Assembly (NCBI GenBank): GCA_934047225.1 | Contig: OW204011.1 | Span: 14,954,339 to 15,018,338, forward strand | Reading direction: 5' to 3' | Origin: Ypsolopha sequella | Taxonomy: Eukaryota > Arthropoda > Insecta > Lepidoptera > Ypsolophidae | DNA length: 64,000 nucleotides | In this document: piece after piece, positions 1 through 10,225 of the stretch | How the letters are laid out: each line of letters begins with the position of its first letter | Position numbering within the stretch: position 1 is the stretch's first letter | Notes under the pieces: model-generated | The model's database searches: none | What the model was told of the DNA's origin: nothing | Seen by the model: the letters and a program-made list of their open reading frames with translations, nothing else | Position numbers and translations under genes: made by a program

Positions 1-564
1 TATCTTATACTTGTTATAAGGTAGGTAAAACCCTCGGGTACTTACTCTGTTGATTTCCCTCAGAAATTAATCACACAAATAAACCACAACACTACACACA
101 CGTCAGTAAATACATAACAAAACGTAACGTTTTCCTAGCATGCGACCTCTGTCTTGTCACTGAAGTTTTTGTTAAGTTTTCCTTATGACCACGAGCGTCT
201 AAGTTTGATGATGGATGTAGACTGGCTGGTCAAATGATAATGTTGTGGACTAAGAGATCTTCGTCGAGTATGTAAGTCCCGGGTACACAAACACAAGCCG
301 GCAAACAGCTTGAGAAAAAAGTGGCGTGGAGTGGGAAAGTTGGCGCACGAATTTCTCACTTCGGTCCGCCAGATATGCGCACTAGTCAAATTAATTTTTC
401 AAGATGTTTACCGTAATCTCTAACAAATTATTTGTGTTATTTACATGTAGATTATGGTGACAAATTCACGGCTTCTCAATTTATTTATTTATTTATTTAC
501 TTTAATTATTTATTTAGCAACCAACTTATAGCGTATCTTCCTAGCGTCATCCGCCTATAAATTG
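1..564. other. Intergenic sequence, no gene seen
   Basis: AT-rich non-coding sequence with short (TTTA)n runs near 480-515. Short open frames here resemble no protein family I know and look fortuitous. Confidence 0.6.
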
Positions 565-830
565 TTATACAACGTGAAATTTAAGTCATTTTGCTAACGA
601 AAACTGGTGAAAGTACTCGTCCATATAGACAACTTTTACTATGAAGCCAATCCTGAAATCGTGAAAAAAAAATCAGCTGTTTCATACATTTGGGTCGAGT
701 AGGTTTTCTATGGAACAGCTGATATTTTTTTTCCGATTTCAGGGTTGGCTCCATAGTAAAAGTTGTTTATATGGACAAGTACTATCACCAGTTTTCGTTA
801 ATAAAATTACTTAAATTTCACATTGTATAA
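565..830. mobile_element. Palindromic MITE
   Basis: The two ends are long imperfect inverted repeats. The left arm starts ttatacaa and the right arm ends ttgtataa, and both carry the 'aacgaaaactggtga' block and the 'caacttttactatg' block in opposite orientation. No open frame is present. It is a fold-back type non-autonomous DNA element of unknown superfamily. Confidence 0.75.
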
Positions 831-879
831 AGTCACATTCATTTATTAAGCCAAATTCATACTGAAGAATAAAAAGTCG

Positions 880-1010
880 GTATCAAGGTTCGATGACACT
901 TTTTAGGAAATTCGAAAAATGATTTTTTCGCTTTACCTACAAACGCAAAACCAACCCAGAATCAATGCTATGGAAAGTCAAAATTTTATTTTACAAATTT
1001 CGCAAAGGAA
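880..1010. repeat. Fragment of a palindromic MITE family
   Basis: This stretch shares blocks ('ggtatcaaggttcgatgac', 'caaaattttattttac') with the MITE family at 9.96, 13.79 and 19.6 kb. Only a divergent partial copy is visible. A short (atttag)n hexamer run follows at about 1043-1072. Confidence 0.4.
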
Positions 1011-1116
1011 CGTTATTGATTTAATATTAATTTGACTGCATAAATAGATTTAGATTTAGATTTAGATTTAGGTGGAAATAAATTAAACGGTAATATGTTA
1101 TCACTTCGTAATGGAA

Positions 1117-1880
1117 CATTTTAACAATGATAGAAAATTGAGAAATACGTATACTATGTTCCACTAATATACAGGGTGTAATGATGACCTGCTCAGAAAA
1201 TGAAACCACATGTAGGGAATACCTCTACGAAGCCATCAAAAAAACAATTTCGAGAAAATATTTCTGTTTACAGAAATTTGTTTTCTCGAACAAAATAAAT
1301 CGTGTTCCAAGTGTGCACCTTCCCTTCCAGTATACGGAGCGGCAACATCGCATTTTTTAAGCCTGTTAAAAAAACGTGGTTAGTACGTTGCACTTGTGAG
1401 CGAAACTAAATTAATTATTAATTTGTAGATGTATTAATAGGAATGTCGAAATGAAATTTAGTACAAAGAACCCTCATAACATCCCCTATACGTGGTTTCA
1501 TTTTCTGAGCAGTTCATCATTACACGGTGTATTTAAGCACGATTACGCTACCGGTTTCATCGATTTAATCGACATATTCAGGCGAAAACAATTAGAAACT
1601 AGTCTGTTTATGTTATTATTTGTCTGTTAATTATTATAAATAATGTTTACATTTACTTAGTACATTTAGTCACTACTAATGTTTACATTTAGTACATTTA
1701 GTCACTAAATGTTAACATTATTTATAATAATTAACAGACAAATATGTAATTGTGACTGGTTTCTAATTGTTTTTTCCTGAAGATGTCGATTAAATCGATG
1801 AAACCGGTAGCGTAATCGTGCCTAAATATATTAGTGGAACATAGTACACGTATTTTTTAATTTTCTATCATTCGAAAATA
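1117..1880. mobile_element. Long inverted-repeat MITE, interrupted by a second MITE
   Basis: The outer arms are inverted copies: 'gatagaaaatt', 'actatgttccactaata' and 'cacgattacgctaccggtt' on the left recur in reverse order on the right up to about 1880. The left arm is broken between 'ccactaatata' and 'tttaagcacgattacg' by a different element (1172-1529). Without that insert the two arms pair continuously. Confidence 0.75.
1172..1529. mobile_element. MITE with TA target duplication inside the larger MITE
   Basis: Terminal inverted repeats of about 38 bp begin 'cagggtgtaatgatga' on the left and end 'tcatcattacacggtg' on the right. The element is flanked by TA on both sides (1170-1171 and 1530-1531), the target preference of Tc1/mariner-type transposons. 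It interrupts the left arm of the 1117-1880 palindrome, so it is younger. Confidence 0.75.
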
Positions 1881-2099
1881 AATTTCACAATATATTATAT
1901 CTTATCTGACAATAGATATACATTCTCAAAATATTCAACCTTCAACATCGTTACGTCACAGTTTATCCTCTATAGAAGCAGTTAACAGGAAAACGCTGCA
2001 TTAAACGAGTGTGGTATAAAGTTTACCAAACAAGACTATGACACAACTCGCACCACACTACCAAAACTTCAAAACCAATAAAGCTGCGTCTACACTATC

Positions 2100-2256
2100 A
2101 TTATGTTCGTTGTTGTCTCGTCCTCGATGATAATAGATAACAAGTGTAGTCCCGGTTTTTGCATTCACTGCGTCACACAATTTTAAAGCTGAAAGAAAAA
2201 ACAGAACGCAGCCACGACAGTGCTGCCCCCAACGGTCATATCTAAATACTTCATTC
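2100..2256. repeat. DIRS left inverted terminal repeat
   Basis: It is the reverse complement of the right terminal repeat over about 140 bp, including the 'gacgcagtgaatgcaaaaac' block when read on the minus strand. The outermost bases differ from the right end ('cctcgatgataatag' against 'atcatcttcgg'), and both variants are stored in the internal complementary region. Confidence 0.88.
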
Positions 2257-2340
2257 GTTTTTTGTGTCACTTTTCGGCGTCACGCATTGTTTCGACATAT
2301 TCGTGTTATTGTTAAGTTAAAGTGATAAAAAGTGCTAATA

Positions 2341-2446
2341 ATGGGCAAGAAAAGATCTCCGGATGAGGAGAGAGAACATATTCTCAAGAAGATACGAAAA
2401 TTAGAGAAGTTAGTTTGTAAATTGCCTGAGTCGGACGATGAAGAAG
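2341..2446 (+). CDS. DIRS gag, first coding exon
   Basis: The ATG at 2341 opens a basic 35-codon stretch (MGKKRSPDEEREHIL at the start) ending one base into a codon at a splice donor (aag|gtaagg at 2447). The acceptor ttacag at 2761-2766 restores the frame into exon 2, adding V-N-M ahead of the acidic segment. Splicing within a DIRS gag leader is an inference from frame agreement and splice signals. Read unspliced, this frame would stop soon after the donor. Confidence 0.6.
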
Positions 2447-2766
2447 GTAAGGTTATGTTCGCAATGTAACATGCGAGTTTTATTTTATTTACTTTTTACG
2501 ACCAACCTTTGGGGTTGTGTGTAAAATGGTTAGGCTGAGGGACATTCTTCGGGAATGTACAATAGCTGTATATAACCTAGGGGTGTTCTGCGGGAACATA
2601 CGTGGTTTTGTTATTCATGATTGAGGGGCATTCTGCGGGAATGCACAGGTCTGGTGTACGAATTCAACAAGATACTTCTGCTAAATCTGTTTAGATAAAG
2701 TTTTCTCAATGTAGTACTGAATGTTGAATACAAAATACCGTAAAAGGTATCTATTCTGTGTTACAG

Positions 2767-3428
2767 TAAACATGGAGGGTCAGGTTGATTCGAACGAAAA
2801 CAAAGCTCCTTTGGAAGACGAAGGACAGTTATTAGAGGGCTTTATTAGCATTGAAGAAGAACAAGAAAACCTGGACGAGGATGTATTAAATATTTTAGGA
2901 ATAATCCCAAATACAAAACCTAAGAAGGAAATGTTGAGAAAAGAAATTGCGGAACGCTGGACTGAGATCTTAGAAAAAGGTTTAAAGAAAGAAGAAAAAG
3001 ATGAAATGACTAAATTAAATCAACCATTTGAAAATTGCCCGAAGATGGTTGCACCCAAGCTCAATAAGGAAGTCAGTGCAGCACTGAATGAAAATGCTAG
3101 AAAAAGAGATACACTTATAGAGTTGAGACAGAAACAAATGTCCACATCCTTATCCTGCCTAGGACAAGCCATGCAGCTCTGTATCGGAGAAAACATACAG
3201 GACAAAAAATTAGACATCCTAAAGAAAATTAACGAAGCCTCGAGGCTTCTTTGTGATGCACTGTTCTTAGACTCGAGAGGAAGGAGAACTCTAGTCTTAT
3301 CTACTATAAATAAAAATTTGAAAGACTCATTACAAGAAACAGAGCCAGCCGAATATCTTTTTGGGGATAATCTGGCAGAAAAAATATCAAGACTGCAAAA
3401 GCGGTTCAGAAGTCTGGAAAAGACTTGA
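2767..3428 (+). CDS. DIRS gag, second exon (ends early by frameshift)
   Basis: The frame encodes an acidic then basic nucleocapsid-like protein of about 220 residues from the splice acceptor, with no zinc knuckle, as is usual for DIRS gag. It stops at 3426-3428. A lysine/glutamine/proline-rich tail typical of DIRS gag continues in the -1 frame from about 3395 to the stop at 3593-3595, so this copy appears to have lost one base near the A-run at 3397-3400, or uses -1 slippage there. The tail overlaps the open upstream part of the RT frame (from 3469), which lies another -1 step away. Confidence 0.7.
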
Positions 3429-3468
3429 AGACAACATTTAATGATGAAAAGAAAAAGAAGAGACCTGA

Positions 3469-5469
3469 AACGGAGAAGAAGAAAGCTTTAAACTGGCGGG
3501 GCCCTCCTCAAACCATGCAGCCCAGAAAGCCAGGGGGGCCAGCCTACCACCAGCAGCAGAAGAAGAAGTACGAAAAGAAACCACAGAAGCGGTAGATCAG
3601 GTAGGGAGATTATCATCTTACCTAGACAACTGGAAGAGGATTACAAAGGATCAGGTTATTTTGGAATGGGTCAATGGTTACAAGATCCCATTAAGGGAAA
3701 AACCGTATCAGGGTTCTATTCCTTTAAACGATCAATTCTCAAATTCAGAAATGAATCAAATAAGATCTGAAATTAATAACTTACTAACTAAAGGAGCTAT
3801 TGAACTATGTAAAACTAGTAATGATCAGTTTTGTTCACCAGTGTTCACTATAAAAAAGCCTAACGGATCTTATAGGTTTATTCTCAATCTGAAGCGACTT
3901 AATAATTTTGTTGAGACGGAACATTTTAAACTCGAGGACTACAGGACAGCTTGTAAGCTTATACAACCTAATGATTTCTTAGCTTGTTTAGACATAAAAG
4001 ACGCATTTTACATGATCAACGTCTATAAGGAGCACAGGAAGTACTTAAGGTTCTATTTTGAAGGTAAATATTACCAATTTAAGGTTCTACCTTTTGGTCT
4101 GTGCACCGCACCACTCACATTCACAAAAATTATGAAACCTATTACAGCTTACCTGAGAGAAAGAGGCTTTACATCGGTTCTCTATCTTGATGACTATCTA
4201 TGTATAGGTAGCTGTGAAAGAGATTGCCTACATAACATAAATTCTACAGTTCGCTTATTAGAAAGCCTTGGTTTTATAATTAACTCTGAAAAGACTGACT
4301 TTACACCAAAACAAAGGTGCAAGTTTTTAGGCCTTATATTCGACACGACAGACATGTCTATTAGTATCTCTACGGAAAAAAGAGAAAATTCTTTGAAGCT
4401 AATTCAAGAATTGTTAAAGAAAAAGTCATTTACTATTAGATTTTTAGCTCATGTTGTAGGTAAATTAATATCAGCTTGTCCTGCTATTAAATATGGTATT
4501 CTGTATACCAAAGAACTTGAGAGATTAAAATACATAAATCTAAAGAAATTCAATAATAATTATGAAGCAAAAATTTCCTTAAATGATCACTGTAAGCAGG
4601 ATCTTCGTTGGTGGTCAAAGCACATCACAAAATCATGTAATAATATTAGAAAAAATAACTTTCAGATTGAAATATTTAGTGATGCCTCCATGGTAGGCTG
4701 GGGTTGTTCATGCGGAACACAGAGAACAGGAGGAGCATGGACAGATACAGAATCCAGTTTACATATAAACTCTTTAGAGTTACTAGCCGCCTTCTTTGGA
4801 CTGAAGTGCTTTGCTTCCGATCTTAGAGATTGCAATATTCTTTTGCGTATTGACAATGTAACTGCTGTTTCCTACATTAATAGACAGGGAGGAACTCAGT
4901 ATCCTCATCTACACCAGATAGCCAAAGTTATCTGGCAATGGTGTGAAAATAAGAATGTCTGGATTTTCGCGAGCTATATTAACACTAAAGAAAACATAGT
5001 AGCTGATTTTGAATCAAGAAAACAGCTGGGATGTACTGAGTGGGAGTTAGGTGATAGTTATTATCAAAACGTAATTTTGAACCTTAATAGACCTTCTATT
5101 GATCTATTTGCTACAAGAACTAATGCAAAATGTCCATGTTACGTTTCTTGGCATCCAGACCCAGAGGCATTTACTGTGGATGCATTTACCTTATGTTGGT
5201 CGAATTTACAATTCTATGCTTTTCCCCCTTTCTCTATGGTCCTTAAGACCCTGGAAAAAATTATATCTGATAAAGCGACAGGAATTGTAATTGTGCCGTA
5301 TTGGAGTACACAACCGTGGTTTCCTATATTTAGAAAACTATTAGTAAAAGAACCAATAATTTTTGACCCATCTCAAGATTTGCTTGTCTTGCACAATTCC
5401 AGGGAACCACATCCTCTTCACAAGAGTCTGCGACTGATGGCCGGACTATTATCAGGCAAGCTTTCATAA
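3469..5469 (+). CDS. DIRS reverse transcriptase-RNase H polyprotein
   Basis: The frame is open from 3469; recognisable protein begins near 3600 with an N-terminal 'LSSYLDNWKRITKDQ' segment. Numbered from the TTG at 3661, the palm carries 'CLDIKDAFYMIN' (Asp about 111) and the active-site box YLDD at about 175-178. RNase H begins near residue 337 ('EIFSDASMVGWG'). The C-terminal third ('SIDLFATRTNAKCPCYVSWH') is the extra DIRS-specific domain, related to adenine methyltransferases. There is no ATG at the expected start, so translation probably depends on gag, by frameshift or re-initiation. The 3' end overlaps the recombinase frame by about 100 bases. No stop or frameshift is seen. Confidence 0.92.
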   Translation, partial: NGEEESFKLAGPSSNHAAQKARGASLPPAAEEEVRKETTEAVDQVGRLSSYLDNWKRITKDQVILEWVNGYKIPLREKPYQGSIPLNDQFSNSEMNQIRSEINNLLTKGAIELCKTSNDQFCSPVFTIKKPNGSYRFILNLKRLNNFVETEHFKLEDYRTACKLIQPNDFLACLDIKDAFYMINVYKEHRKYLRFYFEGKYYQFKVLPFGLCTAPLTFTKIMKPITAYLRERGFTSVLYLDDYLCIGSCERDCLHNINSTVRLLESLGFIINSEKTDFTPKQRCKFLGLIFDTTDMSISISTEKRENSLKLIQELLKKKSFTIRFLAHVVGKLISACPAIKYGILYTKELERLKYINLKKFNNNYEAKISLNDHCKQDLRWWSKHITKSCNNIRKNNFQIEIFSDASMVGWGCSCGTQRTGGAWTDTESSLHINSLELLAAFFGLKCFASDLRDCNILLRIDNVTAVSYINRQGGTQYPHLHQIAKVIWQWCENKNVWIFASYINTKENIVADFESRKQLGCTEWELGDSYYQNVILNLNRPSIDLFATRTNAKCPCYVSWHPDPEAFTVDAFTLCWSNLQFYAFPPFSMVLKTLEKIISDKATGIVIVPYWSTQPWFPIFRKLLVKEPIIFDPSQDLLVLHNSREPHPLHKSLRLMAGLLSGKLS

Positions 5470-6401
5470 GCTCCGGGATCAGTGAAGAGGCAGCAGACAT
5501 TATGTTAGCTTCCATATCTCTCAACACTCTCAAACAATACAAACCTTGCATAGTAGGATGGGCTAAGTATTGTAAAAATGAAGGAATATCATTGATTAGA
5601 CCTAGAATTTCCAATATTATTTCTTACCTTACTAAAAAATATCATGAAGGATTATCTTATGGCAGTTTGAATGCGCTTAGGTCAGCATTGTCCTTAATTA
5701 TTGGTTCCCATCTTGGAAATGATGATAAAATCAAAAGACTATTTAGAGGTTTCTTTAAATTAAGGCCAACTGCACCAAAATATAATAATACATGGGACGT
5801 ATCAATTGTTCTTAATTTTATTGATAAGAATTATAATGAACATAATAATCTAGTAACAATCACAAAAAAGACTGCTACTTTATTAATCTTAGCTACAGGC
5901 CAAAGAGTACAAACAATTTCATTAATTGATATAAAAAATGTAGTAATAAAAACTGACTGCATAACAATTAAAGTAGACAAGTTGATCAAAACTTCAGGAC
6001 CAACCAAGTGTCAACCATTTCTTACACTGCCCTTTTTCAAGAAAAGAGTAGCTATATGTCCTGCTAAAACCCTATGTGATTATTTAGAGTTTACTCGTAA
6101 TCTGAGAACATCAGATTTATTATTTGTTTCACTAAGAAAACCTTATAAGAGCGTTTCCACCAGTACAATCAGCCGGTGGATCAAGCAATGTATGATAGAA
6201 AGCGGAATCGATACATCTATATACACTACTCATAGCACAAGACATGCTACGACATCGGCTGCATACAGTAAGGGGGTAAATATTGATGAGATTAGAAGGA
6301 CGGCTGGTTGGACTGGTGAATCTGCAGTATTTGGTAGATTCTACAACAGACCTATTATAAATAATAATTCTTTCGCAGAGACAGTCTTTAGTGAAGATTA
6401 A
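5367..6401 (+). CDS. DIRS tyrosine recombinase
   Basis: The frame is open from 5367 (after a TGA at 5364) and overlaps the end of the RT frame; the first ATG is at 5502. Numbered from that ATG, the 299 residues show the tyrosine-recombinase catalytic set: Arg135 in 'TGQRVQ', His244 and Arg247 in 'HSTRHA', Trp270 in 'RTAGW', and the nucleophile Tyr281 in 'FYNRPI'. The N-terminal half is the helical core-binding domain ('SLNTLKQYKPCIVGWAKYC'). It would integrate the circular DNA copy. All key residues are intact, so the enzyme could be functional. Translation may start before the ATG because the upstream overlap also encodes family-like sequence ('IIRQAFISSGISEEAADIM'). Confidence 0.92.
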   Translation, partial: PISRFACLAQFQGTTSSSQESATDGRTIIRQAFISSGISEEAADIMLASISLNTLKQYKPCIVGWAKYCKNEGISLIRPRISNIISYLTKKYHEGLSYGSLNALRSALSLIIGSHLGNDDKIKRLFRGFFKLRPTAPKYNNTWDVSIVLNFIDKNYNEHNNLVTITKKTATLLILATGQRVQTISLIDIKNVVIKTDCITIKVDKLIKTSGPTKCQPFLTLPFFKKRVAICPAKTLCDYLEFTRNLRTSDLLFVSLRKPYKSVSTSTISRWIKQCMIESGIDTSIYTTHSTRHATTSAAYSKGVNIDEIRRTAGWTGESAVFGRFYNRPIINNNSFAETVFSED

Positions 6402-6520
6402 TCTAAGATAATTATTTTGTAATAATCATGTTAAAATTTAAAATAAAAAGACAAAAAGTCGTTTTGTTTTTTATTTTAATTAATGTATATCTATTAATTT
6501 TACAACAAATCTTTGAACAT

Positions 6521-6648
6521 CTACACTTGTTATCTATTATCATCGAGGACGAGACAACAACGAACATAATTGATAGTCAAACGAACTTACCTGTAAGTGA
6601 AGTTCGACTGTAATTATGTGAAGTTGTTGTCTCGTCCGAAGATGATAG
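6521..6648. repeat. DIRS internal complementary region
   Basis: The left half is the reverse complement of the element's extreme left end, and the right half, up to 'gtccgaagatgatag', is the reverse complement of its extreme right end. They meet at 'cataattgatag' near 6568-6570. This region templates completion of the termini and marks the circle junction. Confidence 0.88.
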
Positions 6649-6735
6649 GTCCCACCCTACCCTTTTCTTTTTCCTTACAATTCAGTAATTGTAAGAAATT
6701 AGCCCTTGTTGTAAAATTAAAGAACTCTTTAAACT

Positions 6736-6939
6736 GAATGAAGTATTTAGATATGACCGTTGGGGGCAGCACTGTCGTGGCTGCGTTCTGTTTTTTCTTT
6801 CAGCTTTAAAATTGTGTGACGCAGTGAATGCAAAAACCGGGACTACACTTGTTATCTATTATCATCTTCGGACGAGACAACAACTTCACATAATTACAGT
6901 CGAACTTCACTTACAGGTAAGTTCGTTTGACTATCAATT
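6736..6939. repeat. DIRS right inverted terminal repeat
   Basis: It is the inverted counterpart of 2100-2256 plus about 60 bp of unique outer end ('cttcacttacaggtaagttc' region). The boundary at ATT 6937-6939 is set by the match to the internal complementary region. A (CGG)n run follows outside at about 6957-6973. Confidence 0.85.
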
Positions 6940-6984
6940 ACCGATGCGTACGAAACGGCGGCGGCGGCGGCGGCTGCCCAATGA

Positions 6985-7463
6985 GCCCGTCTCCTACATG
7001 AAGATTTTTATGAAAATCAATTTAGTTTAAAAAGCTAAAGACAGTAGTAAAATTATCTTTACGATTTCTTAAAAAAATACGAAGTTATTGGCAATCAAAG
7101 TGAGCTTAACGCATGTCTAGTGATGTCATCTGACACTATTTCATACTTAAAATGATAAATATCGCTATCGCTAATTGATTACTTTATATACGCCTGGAGC
7201 ACTATAGAAGAGTGTTACAGGAAATTAAATTCAATTATATTAAATTAAATCATCAATACATGTAATAAAAAAGTAGAACCCGGTGTATCTGTACATTGAA
7301 GAAACGTAAAAAAAAAATAGAAAGCGGGAAACTGTTTCTGAGACTTGGAACAAAGTTTGAGGCAGATTATAAGATACAGCACACAAAAAGGTCTCCGAAT
7401 CAGCAAAATGGCATAGCAGGAAAGTGCTGATATTCTGTCAGAGGCCGCAATAGCAACAAACTC
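6985..7463. other. Non-coding sequence
   Basis: AT-rich flank of the DIRS element. I see no gene or named repeat. Confidence 0.4.
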
Positions 7464-7692
7464 AGATCTAACTTAGCATTAATAATTGCAGATATTTTCT
7501 CTGTAATATAGCAAACACACAAAAATTAAATAACTTTAACTAAAAATACTCAACCTATAAACCTTCAAAATAATAAACAAGGAAGTGTAAAAAACTATAC
7601 CTTATTTATTTTATTTTGTAGTAATGTTAAGCAAGTGAATCATTCGAAACATTTTCAGTGATTCGGTGTCGATGCAGCTTTAAGAAACGAAT
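7464..7692 (+). repeat. Direct repeat, copy 1
   Basis: This 230 bp segment recurs at 8094-8335 in the same orientation, sharing 'agatctaactt', 'aaaaatactcaacctataaa' and 'attcggtgtcgatgcagctt'. The two copies bracket a different repeat at 7700-8060. Confidence 0.7.
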
Positions 7693-7699
7693 TCCCGTG

Positions 7700-8060
7700 A
7701 GTACTTTAATTTTGTAAAAAAGGTTTTTTTTTCATAGAGTATACGCCACTTTAGGACATATTTTTCATTATTTTGGTATATAAATTCATGATTATTCAAA
7801 GAATTGTCCGAAATAACGTCACTTGAGAATTACTCAATGTATTAATTGTGATGTATGATTGCTTATAAAAAAAGTGGTCTGTCTTTGTCTGTCTACTCAT
7901 CTGTCATCTAGCTGTCAAATCAGTCGGAAGCAAATTATTATAAATTTATCTTGATAGCAAAGGAAGGACACATTTCTAAACAGCCATGACGTCACACGAA
8001 GGCAAATGGAAGTTGCAGCTTTTTCGTAGAAATATTACGGCTTATTTAAATCTAAATCTC
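7700..8060 (+). repeat. Dispersed repeat, inverted copy at 15.49-15.83 kb
   Basis: The region matches the reverse complement of 15490-15830 over roughly 340 bp, sharing 'cattattttggtatataaat', 'agtcggaagcaaattatta'-like and 'cgaaggcaaatggaagttgc' blocks. There is no coding capacity. It is probably an old transposon copy. Confidence 0.65.
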
Positions 8061-8093
8061 GAAATAGTTTTCGAGTTAATACACCTTAACATA

Positions 8094-8335
8094 TAGATCT
8101 AACTTGGCATTAATAATTGCATACAGAGATTGTCTCTGTAATATAGCAAATACACGAAAATAAATTTCAGCTAAAAATACTCAACCTATAAAACTTCAAA
8201 ATAATAAACAAGGAAGTGTAAAAAACACTTACATTTTTTTTATTTTGTAGTAATGTTAAACAAGTGCATCATTCGATACATTTTCAATGGCATAATGATT
8301 CGGTGTCGATGCAGCTTTAGGAAACGAATTGTGGC
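8094..8335 (+). repeat. Direct repeat, copy 2
   Basis: Second copy of the 7464-7692 unit. It differs by substitutions and small insertions. Confidence 0.7.
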
Positions 8336-8684
8336 CGGCTTAAACAAGGTCACTGTGTAACTATAACTTGGAGTGATAACCTTATAGGTGCTCGTCCAAC
8401 CGTTCGTATCACCGGGACAATGCATTTTGACCTCTATCAACAATGTATTAAGTACTTATTTAAATGTATTAATCACAAACATTGATCGATAAATGTCCGT
8501 GGTATATTAACTCTTCCTACCAGTAACTTACATGGTTGTGATTACGAAAAAAATGACAGTACGATGCATAACATAAGTAGTCATTACGAAGTCCAGATGT
8601 TTTGAAGTGGATACTTCAATGTTCGCATCTCTCGGCTGAGTGTTTATTTTTACCCTAATTAAGAAAATACTAAAAAATAAAAAA

Positions 8685-9390
8685 ACCGGCCAAGTGCGTG
8701 TCGGAACCGCGCATGAAGAGTTCCGTACCATTATCTGTAATAATACAGATCGCGCCAAACTTCTAGTCCGCTCGGAAGTTGCTCTTCCCAAGAACGGCCC
8801 ATACATTTTGTTCCTGCTGATGCGAATCACCCCGTGTTTAGGGGGGACTAAAAGTTTGGCGCGATTTGTACTCGTTAACTTGTAAAGCCTACTTAGCTGT
8901 GATAGTTTTCCCTTTAATTTCGTTATGTATACTACTTCCGTGATTTTTTTCACGTCTCTAAATACAACCGTTTCGCCGGCAGGGGGGGGGGGGACACTTG
9001 ACTCTAACAAAAATTAACACTTTTAAGTTTAATATTTCACAAACGGAACCTTGGATCGAAAAATTGTCTTCTCACACTCCCAATATTTTTAAATTACCTA
9101 TCCAACGACATCCCACACTAGGGGATAAACGAGGAAAAAAAATCATCCCCACTTTACGTGTAGGGGAGGTACCCAAAAAAAAAATCTTCTTCAAAATTTT
9201 ATTGTAGCACTTTATTGGCGTGATAAATATGTATACCCGTGCCAAATTACAGCTTTCTAGTTTCTAAGCTAAGCCACGGACAGACAGACATACAGACAGA
9301 CAGACGGACATGGCAAAACGATAAGGGTTCCTTGTTGTTGAATACGGAACCCAAAAAACGGGCAAGTACGAGTGAAATTTAAACCCAGAC
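8685..9390 (+). repeat. Lepidopteran 'ggccaagtgcg' interspersed repeat
   Basis: The unit starts 'aaccggccaagtgcgtgtcg' and ends with a cagacagacagac run, 'cggaaccc' and 'cgggcaagtacgag'. This kind of sequence is very common in moth genomes. A small palindrome with 'atcgcgccaaactt' at one end and 'aagtttggcgcgat' at the other (about 8744-8868) lies inside it and may be a separate miniature element. A G-run lies near 8982-8993. Confidence 0.65.
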
Positions 9391-9961
9391 GCGACAGTTC
9401 CGTCCTATAAAATATAATATATCGCGACGTTTAGCTACATCTAGCGCCATCTATACTGGAGTTTTAAAAGTATATACATTCTATGTATTATTAAATTGAT
9501 TATTATTTCAAAATTGTACGTTTTTATAATTTTCAGTTTATTACTTTCAGAGATACGGATTTTTAGAAGACAAAACATTTTCTCTCTGCTATCGTATCAA
9601 AATTTCAAGCAATTTTGATTTTTGCTTAATTTTATTTTACCACATTATGTGGGTGAAATATAATAATCTGTGGTCTGTTGTTTCATCGATAATAGTCCGA
9701 CAGAAATGGGTTGGCAACAACTTCCAATTCTCGAGTCATTTTTTTTCTTTTGAAGAGAACCATACAGTTAAAAAAAAATCTTAGTCAGGGAGAGTAGGCA
9801 TTTATTGAAATTTTGAATAACTCAAAGGAGAAAAAAGACGAATCACTTTTGAAATCGTTTTTTTGTTAAAAGACGTTAAAAAATCATGTTTTCTCATTTT
9901 ATAACAATTCCAATTTTTTTTTATACCGTGTAAGTTCTATTTTTATTACTGCAAAAAATAT

Positions 9962-10225
9962 ACAAGGTGACTTTTTGATTATCGTCCAAATTGATACTGG
10001 TGGCTTGGTAAGTGATCAGTATCATGGATCAATAACAATTTTGGTGAAATTCGTAAAATGAAATTTCGACTCCCCATAGTGATTCACTCGGGACTGGAAC
10101 TGAATTTCTATGGGAAGCCGAAATTTCATTTTACGAATTTCACAAAAATTTTTACTGATCCAAGATACTGATCACTTATCGAGCCTCCAGTATGAATTTG
10201 GACGATGATCAAAAAGTCACCTTGT
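9962..10225. mobile_element. Palindromic MITE, copy 1
   Basis: The inverted arms begin 'acaaggtgactttttgat' and end 'atcaaaaagtcaccttgt'; inner arms contain 'cgtaaaatgaaatttcg' and its reverse complement. TA or ATA flanks both ends. A second copy of the same family and length is at 13787-14050. Confidence 0.82.

Larger units (their letters stand above)
2100..6939 (+). mobile_element. DIRS-type tyrosine-recombinase retrotransposon, nearly complete
   Basis: A 4.84 kb element with inverted terminal repeats (2100-2256 and 6736-6939), gag, RT-RNase H and tyrosine recombinase frames in order, and an internal complementary region (6521-6648) matching both outer ends. This architecture is specific to DIRS elements, which replicate through a circle and integrate with a recombinase instead of an integrase. 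The trinucleotide ATT occurs at both ends and at the centre of the complementary region, consistent with the joining site. The RT and recombinase frames are uninterrupted, suggesting recent insertion; gag carries one apparent frameshift. Confidence 0.9.

Noticed and set aside
183..389. Open frame of 68 codons on the minus strand
   Set aside because: No family resemblance and no splice or promoter context; the length is common by chance.
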